DNA of 64,000 nucleotides, from contig NZ_CP080095.1 in assembly GCF_019428685.1 (NCBI RefSeq), forward strand, positions 558,001-622,000, in the 5' to 3' direction. The notes below the pieces were generated by a model. That model was not told the origin of the DNA, ran no database searches, and saw only the letters and a list, made by a program, of their open reading frames with translations. Position 1 is the stretch's first letter. Each line of letters starts with the position of its first letter. This document shows, in pieces, positions 26,673 through 36,320 of the stretch. Source of the DNA: Paraburkholderia edwinii (GTDB lineage: Bacteria; Pseudomonadota; Gammaproteobacteria; Burkholderiales; Burkholderiaceae). The position numbers and the translations under genes are program-made.

Positions 26673-28295
26673 CTAGCGGTTGCGCAGTTCGCGCCGTATG
26701 AGCTTGCCTGTCGAAGTCATCGGAAGCGATTCCATGTATTCGACGAGTCGCGGATACTCATGCGCAGCGAGACGCATACGCACATGGTCCTGTAGTTCTT
26801 TCGTCAGTGCATCGCTAGCGGAAAACCCGTCGGCAAGCACGACACACGCTTTGACTATTTCCGTGCGCTCCGGGTCCGGGACACCGACAACAGCCACCAG
26901 ACGCACGGCTGGGTGTCCAAGAAGACAGTCCTCAATCGGTCCCGGTCCAATCCGATAGCCGGCGCTCGTAATAACGTCGTCGTTGCGACCCACGTAGTGT
27001 ATGAATCCGTCGGCGTCCATGCGACCCAGGTCACCCGTCAGCAGGAAATCTCCCGCGAACTTTTCGCGGGTCGCTAACGGGTTGTTCCAGTAGCCGAGAA
27101 ACATGACAGGGTCCGGCGACCGAATCGCGATGTTGCCGATTTCATTGACTTCGACCTCCGTGCCCTGGTCGTCAACTACACGCACATCGTGGCCGGGCGC
27201 TGCGCGTCCGATTGCGCCTGGGCGAGCCGCAAACCAGTTGCCGCACGACGAAACGACCATGTTGCATTCGGTCTGGCCATAAAATTCGTTGATGGTCGCC
27301 CCGAGCGCTTCCTTGCCCCAACTAAGGAGTTCAGCGCCTAACGATTCCCCGCCGCTGGCGATGGACCGTAGACTCAACTTCCATCGCTCGCGAGGCGACT
27401 TCTCCGTGCGCAGCATCTTGAGCGCCGTCGGCGGCAGAAAGACGTGCGTAACACCGTGGCGACTCATCAAATCGAATGCTGCCGCAGCATCGAACTTCTC
27501 GAACCGGCGTGAGACGATCGTCACTCCGTGATGAAGCGCTGGGAGCAGTACGTCCAGCAGACCACCAATCCATGCCCAGTCAGCCGGAGTCCAAAATATA
27601 TCGCCTCGACGCACTGCGCCGCCATGCGACATTTCCACGCCCGGCAGGTGGCCCAATAAAACCCGGTGACCATGCAACGCACCTTTCGGTTTTCCAGTGG
27701 TTCCCGACGTGTAGATGATGACTGCAGGGTCGTCCGCGTTCGTGACTACCGGTTCATAGGCGTCGGCTTCGGCGTCAAGCGCCGAGTCAAAGCCTTCGAC
27801 CGCGGTCACTGAATTCTCGATGGACTCGGTAACGAGTATCGACCGCAAATCAGGGAGTCGCTCGCGGATACCCGCAACTTTCTGCAATCCCGCAGCATCG
27901 GTGACTAGCACGCTAGCGCCACTGTCTCTCAATCGATACTCCAGGGCTTCCTCGCCAAACAGCGAGAACAGCGGTACCGAGATAGCTCCAACCTTGAAGG
28001 CTGCAATGTGCGCAATCGCAGTCTGCGGAGACTGCGCGAGAAGTATCGCGACTCGACTTCCTCTCTCGATACCGCGTGCGCGCAAGCAGTTTGCAGCCTG
28101 ATTACTCCTTCGACGCAGCTCCCCGAACGTCATGCGCACTACGCTTCCGTCTCTATGCTCATGAATCATGGCCATCTGAGCAGGGTCGATATCCGCCCAC
28201 TTGTCGCACACGTCGACGCCAATATTGTATTTCTCTGGAACATCCCAGCGGAAATGACGGACTTCGTCTTCGTAGCTAGTGTGCCCGCGCAGCAT
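26673..28295 (-). CDS. acyl-CoA synthetase (AMP-forming)
   Basis: A 540-residue ANL-superfamily ligase, which activates a carboxylic acid as acyl-AMP and then transfers it to CoA. The P-loop-like motif IIYTSGTTGKPKGALHG is at about residues 190-206; EFYGQTECNMV and TGDLGRMDADGFIHYVGRNDDVI follow, and the catalytic lysine is in TSTGKLIRRELRNR at the end. It is most like medium-chain/short-chain acyl-CoA synthetases. The gene starts 2 bp after the stop of the ABC ATPase gene and so ends the transporter operon. By context it may activate the acid released by the divergently encoded amidase. Confidence 0.9.
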   Translation of the reverse strand: MLRGHTSYEDEVRHFRWDVPEKYNIGVDVCDKWADIDPAQMAMIHEHRDGSVVRMTFGELRRRSNQAANCLRARGIERGSRVAILLAQSPQTAIAHIAAFKVGAISVPLFSLFGEEALEYRLRDSGASVLVTDAAGLQKVAGIRERLPDLRSILVTESIENSVTAVEGFDSALDAEADAYEPVVTNADDPAVIIYTSGTTGKPKGALHGHRVLLGHLPGVEMSHGGAVRRGDIFWTPADWAWIGGLLDVLLPALHHGVTIVSRRFEKFDAAAAFDLMSRHGVTHVFLPPTALKMLRTEKSPRERWKLSLRSIASGGESLGAELLSWGKEALGATINEFYGQTECNMVVSSCGNWFAARPGAIGRAAPGHDVRVVDDQGTEVEVNEIGNIAIRSPDPVMFLGYWNNPLATREKFAGDFLLTGDLGRMDADGFIHYVGRNDDVITSAGYRIGPGPIEDCLLGHPAVRLVAVVGVPDPERTEIVKACVVLADGFSASDALTKELQDHVRMRLAAHEYPRLVEYMESLPMTSTGKLIRRELRNR

Positions 28296-28297
28296 AG

Positions 28298-29005
28298 TTA
28301 CACTCCCAGATACTGTCGTTGCAACCCGGCATCGTTGATAATCTCTTCAGGGTGGCATTCAAAAACAATACGCCCCTTGTCGACCAATCGACAATGCGCG
28401 CCCATGCGCGCAACGAATTCGAGGTTCTGCTCAACCACAATGACGGCGATTTCTTCCCGACGGTTGATTTCTCGTACGGTCTCGGCTATCTGGTCGACGA
28501 TTGACGGTTGTATCCCTTCGGATGGCTCGTCTAGTAGCAGCAGTGAAGGGCGAGTGATCAGGGCCCGGGCCAAGGCTAAAATTTGTTGCTGGCCGCCACT
28601 AAGCGAGTCACCGCGCTCATCGGCCTTCTGACGCAGCATCGGAAACGACAAAAACAACTCATCGATGGCTTCGCGCCAGTCTGACCGCTTCGTCCCAAAG
28701 GCCGCGGCCTTCAGGTTGTCGACAACAGAGAGCGAAGGAAAGATGTCCCGGCCCTGTGGAACATAGGCGATTCCTTGATGAGCGCGCCGGTGCATCGCTA
28801 CGCCCTTCAGCGAGGCCCCGTCGAACAGGATGTCGCCTTCCTGCACGGCAATCGCACCGGCTATCGCGCGCAGGAGCGTCGTCTTTCCCACTCCATTGCG
28901 TCCGAGAATGGAGACCATCTGTCCGGGTTCAATCTTCAGGTCCAACCCGTGCAAGACAGGAGATTTTCCGTAGCCGGCGTGGAGATTCCTGATCTCAAGC
29001 AGCAT
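28298..29005 (-). CDS. livF: branched-chain-type ABC transporter ATPase (LivF-like)
   Basis: A 235-residue ATPase of the HAAT family. Walker A GRNGVGKTT lies near residue 36, the signature LSGGQQQ near 133, and Walker B LLLLDEPSEG shortly after. The LivF-type C-terminus ends YLGV. Start taken at MLLEIRNL (29005), 11 bp inside the upstream gene; ATG 29017 is an alternative. Together with the fused LivM-LivG protein it would form the ATPase heterodimer of the uptake system. The substrate is not evident from this subunit. Confidence 0.92.
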   Translation of the reverse strand: MLLEIRNLHAGYGKSPVLHGLDLKIEPGQMVSILGRNGVGKTTLLRAIAGAIAVQEGDILFDGASLKGVAMHRRAHQGIAYVPQGRDIFPSLSVVDNLKAAAFGTKRSDWREAIDELFLSFPMLRQKADERGDSLSGGQQQILALARALITRPSLLLLDEPSEGIQPSIVDQIAETVREINRREEIAVIVVEQNLEFVARMGAHCRLVDKGRIVFECHPEEIINDAGLQRQYLGV

Positions 29006-30812
29006 GCTCTTTTCCATGTCGACCCAGGTAGATATCGAGGATTCGCTCGTCATGGCGCAGCACATCAAGCGAGCCTGATGCAAAAACGCTTCCCTGGTGA
29101 AATACCGTCACAGGAACATCCAGCGCTCGCACGAATTCCATGTCATGCTCGACCACGATGACAGAGACAGCTTGCCCCAGCAATCTCACCATCGCAGCCA
29201 TACGTGCCGTCTCTTCTCTGGTCATGCCGGCTGTAGGCTCATCGAGCAGGATAACGGACGGTTCAGTGGCGACCACCATTGCAATCTCCAGCCATTGCTT
29301 CTGGCCATGCGACAGCAATCCGGCACTGTCGTCGGCACGTTCCTCAAGCCCTAGCCAGTCAATCAACTCCGCAGACCGGCGGTCGGCCGACGCGCTGTTT
29401 CTTAGTCGTCCATACGCAGCCAGCCACAGGTTCTCCCGCACGGACAGGTCGTTGAAGATGCTGGCAACCTGCAGCTTTATTCCTAGCCCGCTTCTAACCC
29501 TGTCATGCGATTTCATGCTGGTTATCGGGCGACCTTCGAGTTCGATTGCGCCGCGATTCGGCGGGAACCGGCCGACGAGGAGGTTGAAGAAGGTGCTTTT
29601 TCCGGCGCCGTTGGGTCCGATGAGGCAATGAACGCCGCGTTGCTCAAATTTGATAGTCGCTTCCTGTACAGCCCTTACGCCGCCAAAGCGCTTCTCGAGC
29701 CCAACAGCGGTCAGGGCGGCACCTCGCGAATGACTCTGGAACGGCAGCTCCTTTAATCGTTGTATTCCGGAATCAGTTTCCTGCGAGCTCTTCATCTGTG
29801 CGGCCTTGCTTCCGAACCTCGACGCGAAGTAACGCGTGAGCGTGGGAACGACGCCGACGGGCAAAAACAGGACCACCGCGATCAGGACGACGCCCAGTAC
29901 GATCGGGGTTGCATCTCCGGCGCCGCCGCCCAGTGCGAATGAAACCGACTGCACCAGCAAGGCGCCTACAAATGCTCCCGCGAACGATACGCGACCGCCA
30001 ACCAGTACCCAGATCACGACTTGAGCGGCTAACGACAGCCCGAACACCCCCGGGCTAATGAACATGGCCCATGCGGCGTATAGCGCTCCAGCAACGCCGG
30101 CTATCGCGCCGCCAGTCGCAAACACGATAAGCTTTCTTAAGCGAACATCGTATGCCAGCAGCTGCGTACGCAACTCATTTTCTCGGAGCGCGGTGAGAAC
30201 TCGACCGAAGGGTCTCTGGAGAAGGATGTAGAGGCCCGCGGCAACAAGCGCACACACGAGGACCACAAGCGCGTAGGACTGCACGACTGTCAACGCGGTC
30301 CCGCCGTCGCCCAATGGCAGCGTGAGCGGTGGTACGCCGGAGATGCCGTTATATCCCCCAAGCTGTGCTTGTCCGATATGGTATTTGGGGTCGGCCGTGC
30401 TGGAGAGCACCGTAAAGAGAACGAGGGTCATCGCCAGCGTGATGATGCCCACGTAAACATCGCCGACGTTCCCATAGAAAATGAAATAGCCGACCAGAAC
30501 GGCAAGCATTGCCGCGGCTAACGTGGCGACGACGACCGAAGACAATGTCTCGTTCGTGACAGGCAGGAAGTTGATCGCAGCGAGGCTGTAGGCATACGCG
30601 CCTATGCCGAAAAACGCACCCTGCCCGAAGCTGAATATCCCACCGTGACCCCAGACTAATGTCAGGCTGACCGCGAGCAGGCCATATAGCACCCAGCTCG
30701 TTGCCTGCATCACCGCGAACTCGGGCATCAGGACGCCTAGCGCGAGGCAAACGAGCGCCACGACTGCGCACGTGACCAGGCGTAGCCTCAACGTACTGTT
30801 CGAGGATTTCAT
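28995..30812 (-). CDS. fused LivM-type permease and LivG-type ATPase
   Basis: A 605-residue fusion. Residues 1-~330 are a LivM-like permease of about eight to ten membrane segments, with GHGGIFSFGQGAFFGIGAYAY and the cytoplasmic RPFGRVLTALRENELR loop. After a linker rich in polar residues, ~362-605 form a LivG-like ATPase: Walker A GPNGAGKST near 400, signature LSHGQKQWLEIA near 495, Walker B VILLDEPTAG near 519, then VIVVEHDMEFV. In most bacteria these are two polypeptides; such fusions occur in parts of this family. It overlaps livF by 11 bp and follows the LivH-like gene after 15 bp. Confidence 0.92.
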   Translation of the reverse strand: MKSSNSTLRLRLVTCAVVALVCLALGVLMPEFAVMQATSWVLYGLLAVSLTLVWGHGGIFSFGQGAFFGIGAYAYSLAAINFLPVTNETLSSVVVATLAAAMLAVLVGYFIFYGNVGDVYVGIITLAMTLVLFTVLSSTADPKYHIGQAQLGGYNGISGVPPLTLPLGDGGTALTVVQSYALVVLVCALVAAGLYILLQRPFGRVLTALRENELRTQLLAYDVRLRKLIVFATGGAIAGVAGALYAAWAMFISPGVFGLSLAAQVVIWVLVGGRVSFAGAFVGALLVQSVSFALGGGAGDATPIVLGVVLIAVVLFLPVGVVPTLTRYFASRFGSKAAQMKSSQETDSGIQRLKELPFQSHSRGAALTAVGLEKRFGGVRAVQEATIKFEQRGVHCLIGPNGAGKSTFFNLLVGRFPPNRGAIELEGRPITSMKSHDRVRSGLGIKLQVASIFNDLSVRENLWLAAYGRLRNSASADRRSAELIDWLGLEERADDSAGLLSHGQKQWLEIAMVVATEPSVILLDEPTAGMTREETARMAAMVRLLGQAVSVIVVEHDMEFVRALDVPVTVFHQGSVFASGSLDVLRHDERILDIYLGRHGKEHAA

Positions 30813-30827
30813 GTGTCGGCGTCTCGC

Positions 30828-31703
30828 TCAGAGCTTGCGTCGCAGGCGGCCGGAAATTCCGGTCGGCATCACTCGAACAAGGCAAATGGCCAGAACCAGT
30901 AACGCCGCTTGCCCGAAGAAGGGGGTTGAGAGATAAGAGACCACGTTCTCGACACCGCCAAGGAGCGTCGAAGCCGCGGCTGCACCGGTGAGAACACCGG
31001 AACCGCCCACGACCACAGTCATGAAAGCACGGGCGATGTAAGCCTCGCCCATCGTTGGCATCACTCCCACCATCGGTGCGAGCAGCGCACCCGCGGCGCC
31101 AGCCAGACCGGCCCCGAGCATGAAGGTCAACGCGTTGATGCGCCGCGGGTCGATGCCGATTGCTGAAGCCATCTGAGGTCGCTGAACAGCCGCTCTTGCC
31201 ATCACGCCGTATCGGGTTTGCGTGAAGACCGCATAGACCATTCCGAGCAGTGCGAACGCCGCAAGAATAAGGACAATCGAATAAACGGAGATGGAGTACC
31301 CGCCCACCTGAAGACTCCCTCCAGGCGTGGGAATGCCTTGCGTCGTAGGACCAAATACATAGACGGCGACCTGAGACATGATCAGGCTCAGCCCCCAGGT
31401 TGCAAGCATGCTGTCCGCAAGGCGTCCATACAGATGACGGATAAGCGCACGTTCAACGACCCATCCGAAACCAGCCACAACCGCAGTCGCCAATACCATT
31501 GCAATGGGAAGGGGGAGGCCACTCCTGACGCCTGCCAGTGTCGCGAAGGCACCGAACATCAGGAATTCGCCATGGGCCAGATTGATGATGCCCATCATCC
31601 CAAACAGAACAGATAGCCCTAAAGAGACCAGTACGAGAATCGCGATGCTGAGTCCGACGGACGCAGCCATATTTGCTACCCAACCTAAGGTCGATGCTTC
31701 CAT
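30828..31703 (-). CDS. livH: branched-chain-type ABC transporter permease (LivH-like)
   Basis: A 291-residue inner-membrane permease with about eight hydrophobic segments. The family motif GMMGIINLAHGEFLMFGAF occurs near residues 34-52, the conserved ARAAVQRPQMASAIGIDPRRINALTF loop in the middle (read in parts), and ALLAPMVGVMPTMG later. It pairs with the LivM half of the fusion protein. AAGGAC precedes the ATG by 7 bp. Spacing of 29 bp from the binding-protein gene and 15 bp to the next gene supports one operon. Confidence 0.93.
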   Translation of the reverse strand: MEASTLGWVANMAASVGLSIAILVLVSLGLSVLFGMMGIINLAHGEFLMFGAFATLAGVRSGLPLPIAMVLATAVVAGFGWVVERALIRHLYGRLADSMLATWGLSLIMSQVAVYVFGPTTQGIPTPGGSLQVGGYSISVYSIVLILAAFALLGMVYAVFTQTRYGVMARAAVQRPQMASAIGIDPRRINALTFMLGAGLAGAAGALLAPMVGVMPTMGEAYIARAFMTVVVGGSGVLTGAAAASTLLGGVENVVSYLSTPFFGQAALLVLAICLVRVMPTGISGRLRRKL

Positions 31704-31732
31704 CTTTAGGTCCTTCGAGGGCTATTGGTCAT

Positions 31733-32959
31733 TCAGTTGGCGTTAGAAGGCGTGAACTGACGGGCCATTTTGGGATTGGCAATGAGATTGCAGACACTGC
31801 GTTCATAGCCCGGGGCAACAGACTGTTGGTCACCGATTACCGTGAAGCCATGACTCTCGTTCGCGCGGGCGATATGAACGCTCTGTACCAGATGGTGCGT
31901 ACCGGCGTCGACCGACACCTTGCCCGAAGGACCGTCGAATCCAACGCCACTCTCAAGAGCAGCGATGACTTTATCGCGGTCAGTGCTGCCGGCCTTCTCA
32001 ACAGCCATGGCCCACAGATGCCAGCCATTCCAGACAGCGACCGCGCTGTCCGTGATGTACGGATAGTTCGCACCGTACGCCTTCGTCCAGCTCTCGCGGA
32101 ACTTGTCGTTGCTTGCGCCACCGAGCTCCTGGAAATAGGGGAACGCGACGACGATACCGCTTGCTTCCTTCGGGCTGAGAACGACCTGCTCGTTTCCAAG
32201 GCCAAAGGTCGCAGAGACAATCTGCATATGACTGGACAATCCTGCCGCTGCGAACTGGCGGTAGAACGCGATGTGATTGCCGCCCACCAGAAGAGAAAAC
32301 ACGACGTCTGGCTTGGCTTCCTGCAGTTTGGAAATGACCGAGCCGAACTCACTCACGTCCAAAGGGATGAAGTCGGTCCCGACGACACTGCCTCCGGCCT
32401 TCGTGACGTACTGTTTGACCCAGTCGGCGGAAATATGGCCGTAGTTATAGTCCGCCGCCAGCACATAGAACTTCTTCTTCCCATTCTTGATTGCCCAGTC
32501 GACAAGGGGCGCTATCTGTTGAGACGGCACGATACCCGTCGTGAAGACATTCTTGTCGCACACGCCACCTTCATATTGCTCGTTGTAGAAGTAGAGCGTC
32601 TTGTTGCGGTCCGCGACGGGTCTGATGGCTTCCCGTGATGCACTGGTGACGCCACCCATGATGACTGCCACCCGGTCACGAAGAGCAAGCTGGTTAGCGT
32701 AGGTCGTGTATTTTGAGTTGTCGGACTGTGCGTCGTACGTAACGAGCTTCAGCGGGCGGCCGAGAACGCCACCCGAATCGTTAATGGACTTAATGGCAAG
32801 CTTTGTGGCGTCTGCCATCGCTTTGCCGTAGACGTTGAGGCCGCCCGTTTCGTCAAGAACGCTCCCGACCATGATGGGCTCCTTGTCCGCCGCGATCGCA
32901 GGAGATTGCGTGAGGAACGCCAGGCAAAGCGCTGCCAGCCAGGGAAGTATTCGAATCAT
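31733..32959 (-). CDS. periplasmic amide/urea-type substrate-binding protein
   Basis: A 408-residue binding protein with a Sec signal peptide (cleavage expected after SPAIA near residue 23). The mature protein has the type I periplasmic-binding fold of the HAAT family (GSVLDETGGLNVYGKAM, LDVSEFGSVISKLQEAKPDVV, FYRQFAAAGL) and is closer to the amide- and urea-binding members (AmiC/UrtA type) than to leucine-binding LivK. First gene of the operon binding protein - permease - permease/ATPase - ATPase - acyl-CoA synthetase. GGAGC precedes the ATG. The adjacent divergent amidase pair supports an amide ligand; the actual ligand is unknown. Confidence 0.9.
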   Translation of the reverse strand: MIRILPWLAALCLAFLTQSPAIAADKEPIMVGSVLDETGGLNVYGKAMADATKLAIKSINDSGGVLGRPLKLVTYDAQSDNSKYTTYANQLALRDRVAVIMGGVTSASREAIRPVADRNKTLYFYNEQYEGGVCDKNVFTTGIVPSQQIAPLVDWAIKNGKKKFYVLAADYNYGHISADWVKQYVTKAGGSVVGTDFIPLDVSEFGSVISKLQEAKPDVVFSLLVGGNHIAFYRQFAAAGLSSHMQIVSATFGLGNEQVVLSPKEASGIVVAFPYFQELGGASNDKFRESWTKAYGANYPYITDSAVAVWNGWHLWAMAVEKAGSTDRDKVIAALESGVGFDGPSGKVSVDAGTHHLVQSVHIARANESHGFTVIGDQQSVAPGYERSVCNLIANPKMARQFTPSNAN

Positions 32960-33432
32960 GGAAGCTCCGCGGAGTGGTTGAACGGGTTGAGGTCGATGGC
33001 CTCTTGTCCTCTTGACTGAGGGCGCGCTCTCCTTCGCCAGGCGATCGCCGATGTCGAAACGACCCGTGCGGGCACAGTCTGGTTAAGAGAAAGTGGTGTC
33101 TGGAAAAGTAACAGCGCCCCACGCAGCCCGCTTGCATATCAGAGACAACGCAATAGTCCCCGTCAGCCACACCAGGGTCATTCCCGATGCCGCGACTGCG
33201 GCGAATGAAGCGAGACAGACTGGCGGGGCTCACGTGCGGCGCACGTCCTTAGGCGTGGACACACGTGCGAGACGCGGATGGCGAGGATGACTTGCTATCG
33301 GTTAGCTGCAAGCGGATAGCCAGGACCGCGAGGCCTAGGTGACGCTATCGTTCCACGAGCATGGCACGCACGCACAAGCGCCGGGATATTGGGCGCGTTA
33401 CGCTCGTGACGTCGCTAACGAAGGAGAAGGCA
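32960..33432. other. divergent control region transporter-amidase
   Basis: 473 bp between the binding-protein gene (minus) and the amidase small-subunit gene (plus), with no supported gene. It includes an inverted repeat ACGTGC-GGC-GCACGT at 33232-33246, whose half ACGTGCG recurs near 33267. This could be a site for the nearby AraC regulator. No clear promoter was recognised. Confidence 0.45.
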
Positions 33433-33657
33433 GTGTCAAATTCGCGTGTGGACGAGCTAGTCAAGACAATGGCAGAGGCGACGAATTTGCCTCTCGAACA
33501 GGGCCGGGTAACCGCAATCAGCCAGATTCTCGGAGTCTGGTTGAGTGACGCGAATGCGCTGTCAGCAAAGATGAGCGCGCCGGAGTTCGCGCAGGTGACG
33601 CCGATGACCGGCATTCTGCAGACGGTAAATCATGGTGAGGTGTCACATGGCGAGTGA
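33433..33657 (+). CDS. AtzG-like (DUF4089) amidase small subunit
   Basis: A 74-residue helical protein starting at GTG 33433, with a strong ribosome site (AAGGAGAAGG) 3-12 bp upstream. Its pattern (VDELVKTMAEATNLPLEQGRV... ILGVWLSDANALSAK.. FAQVTPM) matches the DUF4089/AtzG group, small GatC-like subunits that form a complex with, and stabilise, an amidase partner. The amidase gene begins 11 bp before its stop, as in known atzG-atzE pairs. An in-frame ATG at 33361 would add a basic leader with no counterpart and is not preferred. Confidence 0.8.
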   Translation: MSNSRVDELVKTMAEATNLPLEQGRVTAISQILGVWLSDANALSAKMSAPEFAQVTPMTGILQTVNHGEVSHGE

Positions 33658-35062
33658 CCTTCCCGGGTTGTCCATAGCCGCCGCTGCGAGGCTCATACGT
33701 CAACGCGAAGTGAGCCCAACAGAGCTTTTCGATTCGTCCCTTCGGGAGATTGAGAAGCACAACAGCACGCTTCGAGCTTTCATATCGATAACCGAAGAAT
33801 CAGGAAAGAAGGCGGCGGCCGCTGCAGAGTTGATGCTGTCGGCAGGCTACGACCTGGGTCCGCTGCATGGCATACCGCTAGGCATCAAGGACAACATTGC
33901 GATTAAGGGCGAGCGTACGACGGCCGGGGGCAAAATCCTCGAGAACTGGCATCCCGACAAGGACGCGACCATCATATCGAGGCTCAAACAGGCGGGAGCC
34001 GTATTCGTCGGCAAGACAAACATGCACGAGTACGCCTGGGGCGGGACCTCAGCCAATCCCCACTACGGACACGTGCGTAATCCATGGGATACCAGCAAGT
34101 TTCCGGCAGGTTCAAGTGGCGGCTCTGGCGCTGCCGTTGCCGCCAGTCTTTGCTACGGCGCGCTGGGAACCGATACGGGCGGCTCTATTCGACTTCCTTC
34201 GGCGATTAACGGTGTTGTTGGCCTGCGCCCAACGTACGGGCGGGTGAGCAATTCTGGAATTATCCCTCTCGCGTGGACCATGGACACGGCAGGGCCCATG
34301 ACCCGGACCGTAGAGGATTGCGCGTTGCTGTTCAACGCGATTGCGGGCCCCGACCCGACTGACCCTGCCACGGCGTCAGTTCCTGTCGACGATTTTCTGT
34401 CGAGATTGAGCGTGGGTGTCAGGGGACTACGGATTGGAATCGTCCCAAGTTACTTCTTTAGTCACATCCAGCAAGATGTCAAGCACGCGGTTGAAAGCGC
34501 GCTAAAGACGTTCGAAGAGTTAGGCGCGCATATCGTTGAAGTCGACATCAAACATATCGAGGGAAACATCTCTGCGCAACTCACGATCGAATCGGCTGAG
34601 CCGAGCACGTATCACCAGAAGTCGTTGCGCGAAAGGCCGGGGGATTTTGGCGACGATGTCCGAACGTTGCTCGAGGTTGGCGAGATGCTTCTGGCCACAC
34701 ACTACCTGCAGGCGCAGCGCTATCGGACCTTGCTTCGGAATGAATTCCTCGAAGCTTTCAAACACGTGGATGTGTTCATTTGTCCCACGCTGCCGTTCAC
34801 TGCTACGGACTTAGGTGCAACGACTGTCGAAATCGAAAGCGGTGTGCAAGAAGACATGCTCTCCGCGATCATGCAATTTACCGGTGTCGCAAGCCTAACC
34901 GGCCTGCCTTCTCTCAACGTCCCATGCGGCTTTGATTCCGGAGGGCTACCGGTCGGAATGCAAATTATCGGGGCCCCGTTCACCGAGTCGCGACTGTTCT
35001 CGGTCGGCCACTCATTCCAGTGCGCGACCGATTTCCATACAAGACGTCCGGACCTGCGTTGA
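33647..35062 (+). CDS. AtzE-like amidase
   Basis: A 471-residue amidase-signature hydrolase. The Ser-cisSer-Lys triad is visible: Lys in LGIKDNIAI (about residue 80), Ser in AGSSGGSGAAVAA (about 155) and the nucleophile in TDTGGSIRLPS (about 179). It would hydrolyse a C-N amide bond, releasing ammonia or an amine. Start at ATG 33647, with GGTGAGG just upstream, inside the AtzG-like gene. In AtzE the substrate is 1-carboxybiuret; here the neighbouring ABC importer and acyl-CoA synthetase suggest a small amide whose acid product is activated to a CoA ester. That assignment is inference. Confidence 0.9.
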   Translation: MASDLPGLSIAAAARLIRQREVSPTELFDSSLREIEKHNSTLRAFISITEESGKKAAAAAELMLSAGYDLGPLHGIPLGIKDNIAIKGERTTAGGKILENWHPDKDATIISRLKQAGAVFVGKTNMHEYAWGGTSANPHYGHVRNPWDTSKFPAGSSGGSGAAVAASLCYGALGTDTGGSIRLPSAINGVVGLRPTYGRVSNSGIIPLAWTMDTAGPMTRTVEDCALLFNAIAGPDPTDPATASVPVDDFLSRLSVGVRGLRIGIVPSYFFSHIQQDVKHAVESALKTFEELGAHIVEVDIKHIEGNISAQLTIESAEPSTYHQKSLRERPGDFGDDVRTLLEVGEMLLATHYLQAQRYRTLLRNEFLEAFKHVDVFICPTLPFTATDLGATTVEIESGVQEDMLSAIMQFTGVASLTGLPSLNVPCGFDSGGLPVGMQIIGAPFTESRLFSVGHSFQCATDFHTRRPDLR

Positions 35063-35123
35063 GTCTGACGAAGGCTACGCCGCGCTTCATGCCGCTTGAG
35101 GCGCGGTGTTCCCGGCTCCTCTG

Positions 35124-36107
35124 TTAATCCCGTTCAGGCCGGGACTCATCGTCGTCGCATGCAGCGGGCCCCCTGCTTTGGAGCATGACGCTCTGAGGTG
35201 TGACGCCGTAGTTTCTCTTGAACGAGCGACTGAAGTGAGAGACATCGCAAAACCCGTATGTCATTGCGGCTTCGGTGACGCTTTTGACTGCCCCTTCACG
35301 GAGAGCGCAGTAGCTAGCCTCCAATCGCTGTTGCCAGATTGCTTTCATGGGCGTTGTCGCTTGTCTTGCGAAAGCCCGGGCTAACGTGCGCGTCGATACG
35401 TGCATCGATGTCGCGATATGGTCCACATCGAGGTCATGATATTCAATGTTCTCTTCGATGAATGTCATCGCCTTGCGATACAACGCGACTTGAGGCGTTG
35501 CAACGGGCGCTTCACCTCCATGAATCTCAATGACTGCACTGACGAGGTCGAGGATGGCACTGGCCACGCGCGATTCGGCATGGGATGACTGATTCAACTC
35601 TTTTGACTCGCACGCCTCCTTGATAACGGAGCCGAGTACTGCCCGAAACCCGGTGCCGGGACCGAGTGACGTAGCCACGACGTGTTCCGCGTTGGCCGTA
35701 CGGCGAAGCAGCAGGTCTCGCGGAATCCGCAGGATGAAGAAGGATTCCGGCTCGATGGTGTAACTGAACGGACGAGCTGCGTCGTAAAGCAGGACGTCCC
35801 CCGCGCGCTGTACAACTCTTCGGCCGTTTTGCTCCAGAAAGGCGACGCCGCGCTCAAGGAACGAAAGCCACAGATTGGCTTCAGGTCCCGTTCGAATGCT
35901 ATTGAAATCCCGCACCCATCGATGCTCGGGTCCAATCATCTTCGCAACATGGAGTGCACCGATTGATCGGCCGACTATGTCGGCATCGAATTGATTCCGG
36001 TGCGGAGAGTCGCTTGCCGCTGGGATGCAATGGCTGCACACAACGTCTCGCCAGTAATCGAAACGTTCAGGCGCTGCGACGGAGGAGGTAGAAAACAGGT
36101 ATCGCAT
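35124..36107 (-). CDS. AraC-family transcriptional regulator
   Basis: A 327-residue regulator. The N-terminal ~200 residues form an AraC-binding-like effector domain (FDYWRDVVCSHC, GDVLLYDAARPFSY, FILRIPRDLLLRR), related to the regulators of amidase and aromatic catabolism such as FeaR/NitR. The C-terminal ~100 residues hold the two helix-turn-helix motifs (DVDHIATSMHVSTRTLARAF and TEAAMTYGFCDVSHFSRSFK, ending YGVTPQ). It converges with the amidase gene, 61 bp away, and is the obvious candidate to control the amidase/transporter genes. Confidence 0.9.
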   Translation of the reverse strand: MRYLFSTSSVAAPERFDYWRDVVCSHCIPAASDSPHRNQFDADIVGRSIGALHVAKMIGPEHRWVRDFNSIRTGPEANLWLSFLERGVAFLEQNGRRVVQRAGDVLLYDAARPFSYTIEPESFFILRIPRDLLLRRTANAEHVVATSLGPGTGFRAVLGSVIKEACESKELNQSSHAESRVASAILDLVSAVIEIHGGEAPVATPQVALYRKAMTFIEENIEYHDLDVDHIATSMHVSTRTLARAFARQATTPMKAIWQQRLEASYCALREGAVKSVTEAAMTYGFCDVSHFSRSFKRNYGVTPQSVMLQSRGPAACDDDESRPERD

Positions 36108-36320
36108 CGCAGCTCCGAAATCGGCCGATCAGTATGGGGCCGTAGTTCCACTGAAGAGTGGAGATATCTGTCTATGACGGGCGTGACAATGAGGGTTTGC
36201 GCCGATGTCTGGCTGCAACGCAGCATTCGCATCTATCTTGCCGGGCATTTTATGGTCGAAGCAACGATAGACTGCCAAATTGTCGAAAGCAAGATGCCTA
36301 ACGCTTCACGTGTTACACGC

